DNA from: Moanibacter sp965226025
GTDB taxonomy: Bacteria; Verrucomicrobiota; Verrucomicrobiia; Opitutales; UBA2987
DNA length: 64,000 bases
Direction of reading: 5' to 3'
Assembly: GCA_965226025.1 (NCBI GenBank)
Contig: CBDDCD010000003.1
Span: 2,790,001-2,854,000 of the forward strand
Positions within the stretch are counted from its first letter, which is position 1, and each line of letters opens with the position of its first letter. Below the pieces are notes generated by a model. The model was not told the origin of the DNA. It did not search any database and saw nothing but the letters and a program-made list of their open reading frames with translations. Of the stretch, positions 62,915 to 64,000 are shown piece after piece. Made by a program: the position numbers and the translations under genes.

Positions 62915-63544
62915 TCAGTAGGTCAGTAGGGGAGTTTTACCTAGGTGCGTCATGGAATCTAATTGGGACAACATAAAGTGAGCTACATCGGCACGGGATA
63001 TTTTTTCCGCCTTAACGCCTTGCAGCTCGGTCAAGGCTTTGTAGCTCTCCGTTCGAGGTCCGTCGGTAAGAAATCCGGGGCGTGGGATCACCCATTCAAG
63101 ATCTGAACCCTGTATCAATGCCTCCTGTATGTCTTTGTCTTCGTATATTGTTTTCAGCAGAAGGGGGTTGATGATCCTATCGTAGAGGAATCCTCCATGT
63201 CCTTTGCTGTCGCCGGCACCGATCCCTGTTACGCATATCAACCTATTTACGGAATGACGTCTCATCGCCCAAATTACACTGCGCGTCCCTTCCGAGAACA
63301 GCGTGACGGGTTTGCGTGTGGGTCCTCGACCGATGGTTAGGCAAACGGCATCTTGGCCTTCGACGGCCGAATCGACCGCGTCGTCGTCCAGGATGTCGCC
63401 GCGGATTAGGCGGAGATCGATTTCATTACTTTGAATTCCGGCGGGATCGCGAGCGAGGACGGTGACTTGATGTTTTTTCGAGAGCGCCTGATTCAGGAGC
63501 TCTGCTCCGATTCCACGTGTCGCTCCGATTATGAGAATGTTCAT
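62915..63544 (-). CDS. NAD(P)-binding atypical short-chain dehydrogenase-like protein
   Basis: The 209 residues have the Rossmann motif NILIIGATRGIGAELLNQAL, then DLRLIRGDILDDDAVDSAVE, ICVTGIGAGDSKGHGG and PRPGFLTDG. The pattern is that of NmrA/YwnB-like atypical SDRs, which often lack the catalytic Tyr-Lys pair and act as reductases or redox sensors. It is 5 bp from the TIM-barrel gene upstream, forming an operon with it. Confidence 0.8.
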   Translation of the reverse strand: MNILIIGATRGIGAELLNQALSKKHQVTVLARDPAGIQSNEIDLRLIRGDILDDDAVDSAVEGQDAVCLTIGRGPTRKPVTLFSEGTRSVIWAMRRHSVNRLICVTGIGAGDSKGHGGFLYDRIINPLLLKTIYEDKDIQEALIQGSDLEWVIPRPGFLTDGPRTESYKALTELQGVKAEKISRADVAHFMLSQLDSMTHLGKTPLLTY

Positions 63545-63548
63545 TGAA

Positions 63549-64000
63549 TCAGTGGGTTTTCGAACCGATCTCGCTCTCGTATTCCTTCATCTTCGCGAGT
63601 TCTCGCGGGAGATGGATTTCGTGAGGTTCCCAGCCGATCCATTCCCCGCTGAGATAACCGTCATAGTCCGCGTTCTTGAGGATCTCGATCGCCCTTCTGT
63701 GGTTTACGATGCCTTCACCGATTGGCCGGAGCTCATGCTTTCGATCAACTTGAACTCCGTCGTGAAAGTGGACGTGTCGGATCCAAGGGGCCATCGCTTC
63801 ATAGGCTTCATCCATGGTGCAGCGGGCGACGCGAACGGGATGCATGATGTCCCAATTGACGGCGATATGCGGATGATCGACTCGTTTCATGACTTCGGCC
63901 ACATGTTTCGGATCGCACCAGTCGTCGTGGGTCTCGACGCACAGAACGACATCCCTTTCCTCGGCGCGGCCGGCACAGGAGCGCAGTGATTTCGCGACCA
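63549..64000 (-). CDS. Sugar-phosphate isomerase/epimerase-like TIM-barrel protein (runs off the right edge)
   Basis: The minus frame enters from beyond 64000: ERDVVLCVETHDDWCDPKHV, then HPHIAVNWDIMHPVRVA, WIRHVHFHDGVQVDRKHELR, GEGIVNHRRAIEIL and YLSGEWIGWEP. These are the metal-binding strands of the xylose-isomerase-like AP_endonuc_2 family (Glu, Asp, His, Glu ligands). The N-terminal part is outside the window. Members isomerise or epimerise sugars and sugar acids, or act as dehydratases. It is probably co-transcribed with the SDR-like gene. Confidence 0.85.
   Translation of the reverse strand, partial: VAKSLRSCAGRAEERDVVLCVETHDDWCDPKHVAEVMKRVDHPHIAVNWDIMHPVRVARCTMDEAYEAMAPWIRHVHFHDGVQVDRKHELRPIGEGIVNHRRAIEILKNADYDGYLSGEWIGWEPHEIHLPRELAKMKEYESEIGSKTH

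Overview
The window looks like a chromosomal segment from a Verrucomicrobiota-type bacterium (Opitutae or Puniceicoccales are possible, but the rank is inferred). The evidence is a LamG protein with a PEP-CTERM tail, several enolase-superfamily and sugar-acid enzymes, a DUF1680-like glycosidase, a phytanoyl-CoA dioxygenase, and intergenic regions rich in palindromes. No rRNA, tRNA or CRISPR array was recognised. At least a dozen genes are broken by insertion sequences (IS), frameshifts or internal deletions, so the genome appears to be eroding under IS expansion.

Layout. 1-7.5 kb: the end of an RND pump, an aldo/keto reductase, sugar-acid enzymes (UxuA-like, galactonate-dehydratase-like), a glycosidase and a HigBA-like toxin-antitoxin pair. 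8.2-10.8 kb: a malate/lactate dehydrogenase gene split by copy 1 of an 1817-bp ISNCY/ISDol1-like element. 10.9-14 kb: another enolase-superfamily enzyme and a GH32/GH43-like protein. 14-30 kb: a defence island. A type I restriction-modification operon (hsdM-hsdS) runs by ATGA overlaps into a two-gene CBASS (CD-NTase plus Cap15-like 2TM/beta-barrel effector). This is followed by a truncated second hsdR start, broken accessory genes (YhcG, AlbA_2 regulator), full hsdR and a YgjP-like metallopeptidase. A PIN module and a Fic gene with a phased 10-bp operator-like array lie on the far side. 30-32.8 kb: a decayed IS and an ISAs1 tail.

33-49 kb: a phosphorus and carbon scavenging region. It holds a glycerophosphodiesterase, GlpD, a secreted PHP esterase, a CUT1-type ABC importer (a solute-binding-protein/permease fusion plus a second permease), a phosphonate-associated alcohol dehydrogenase, a phosphonatase-like HAD hydrolase and phosphonoacetate hydrolase (phnA). 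IS copies 2 and 3 split the second permease and phnA. Both insertions leave target duplications, so the intact genes can be rebuilt. 49-64 kb: a mixed accessory region with a ketopantoate-reductase-like gene, an arylamine N-acetyltransferase, PhyH, remnants of Fic, nagB and alcohol dehydrogenase genes, an RNA-ligase-like protein between two perfect palindromes, an ISAs1 element whose transposase carries a DruA-like (DUF4338) N-terminus, a VapBC pair pried apart by about 260 bp, and a GH-like gene cleanly split by a 556-bp IS200/IS605 element.

Short palindromic repeats link the two ends of the window. A compound repeat at 265-510 recurs at 62098-62395 with conserved stems and different loops. 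Functions were assigned from motifs read by eye; no database search was run.
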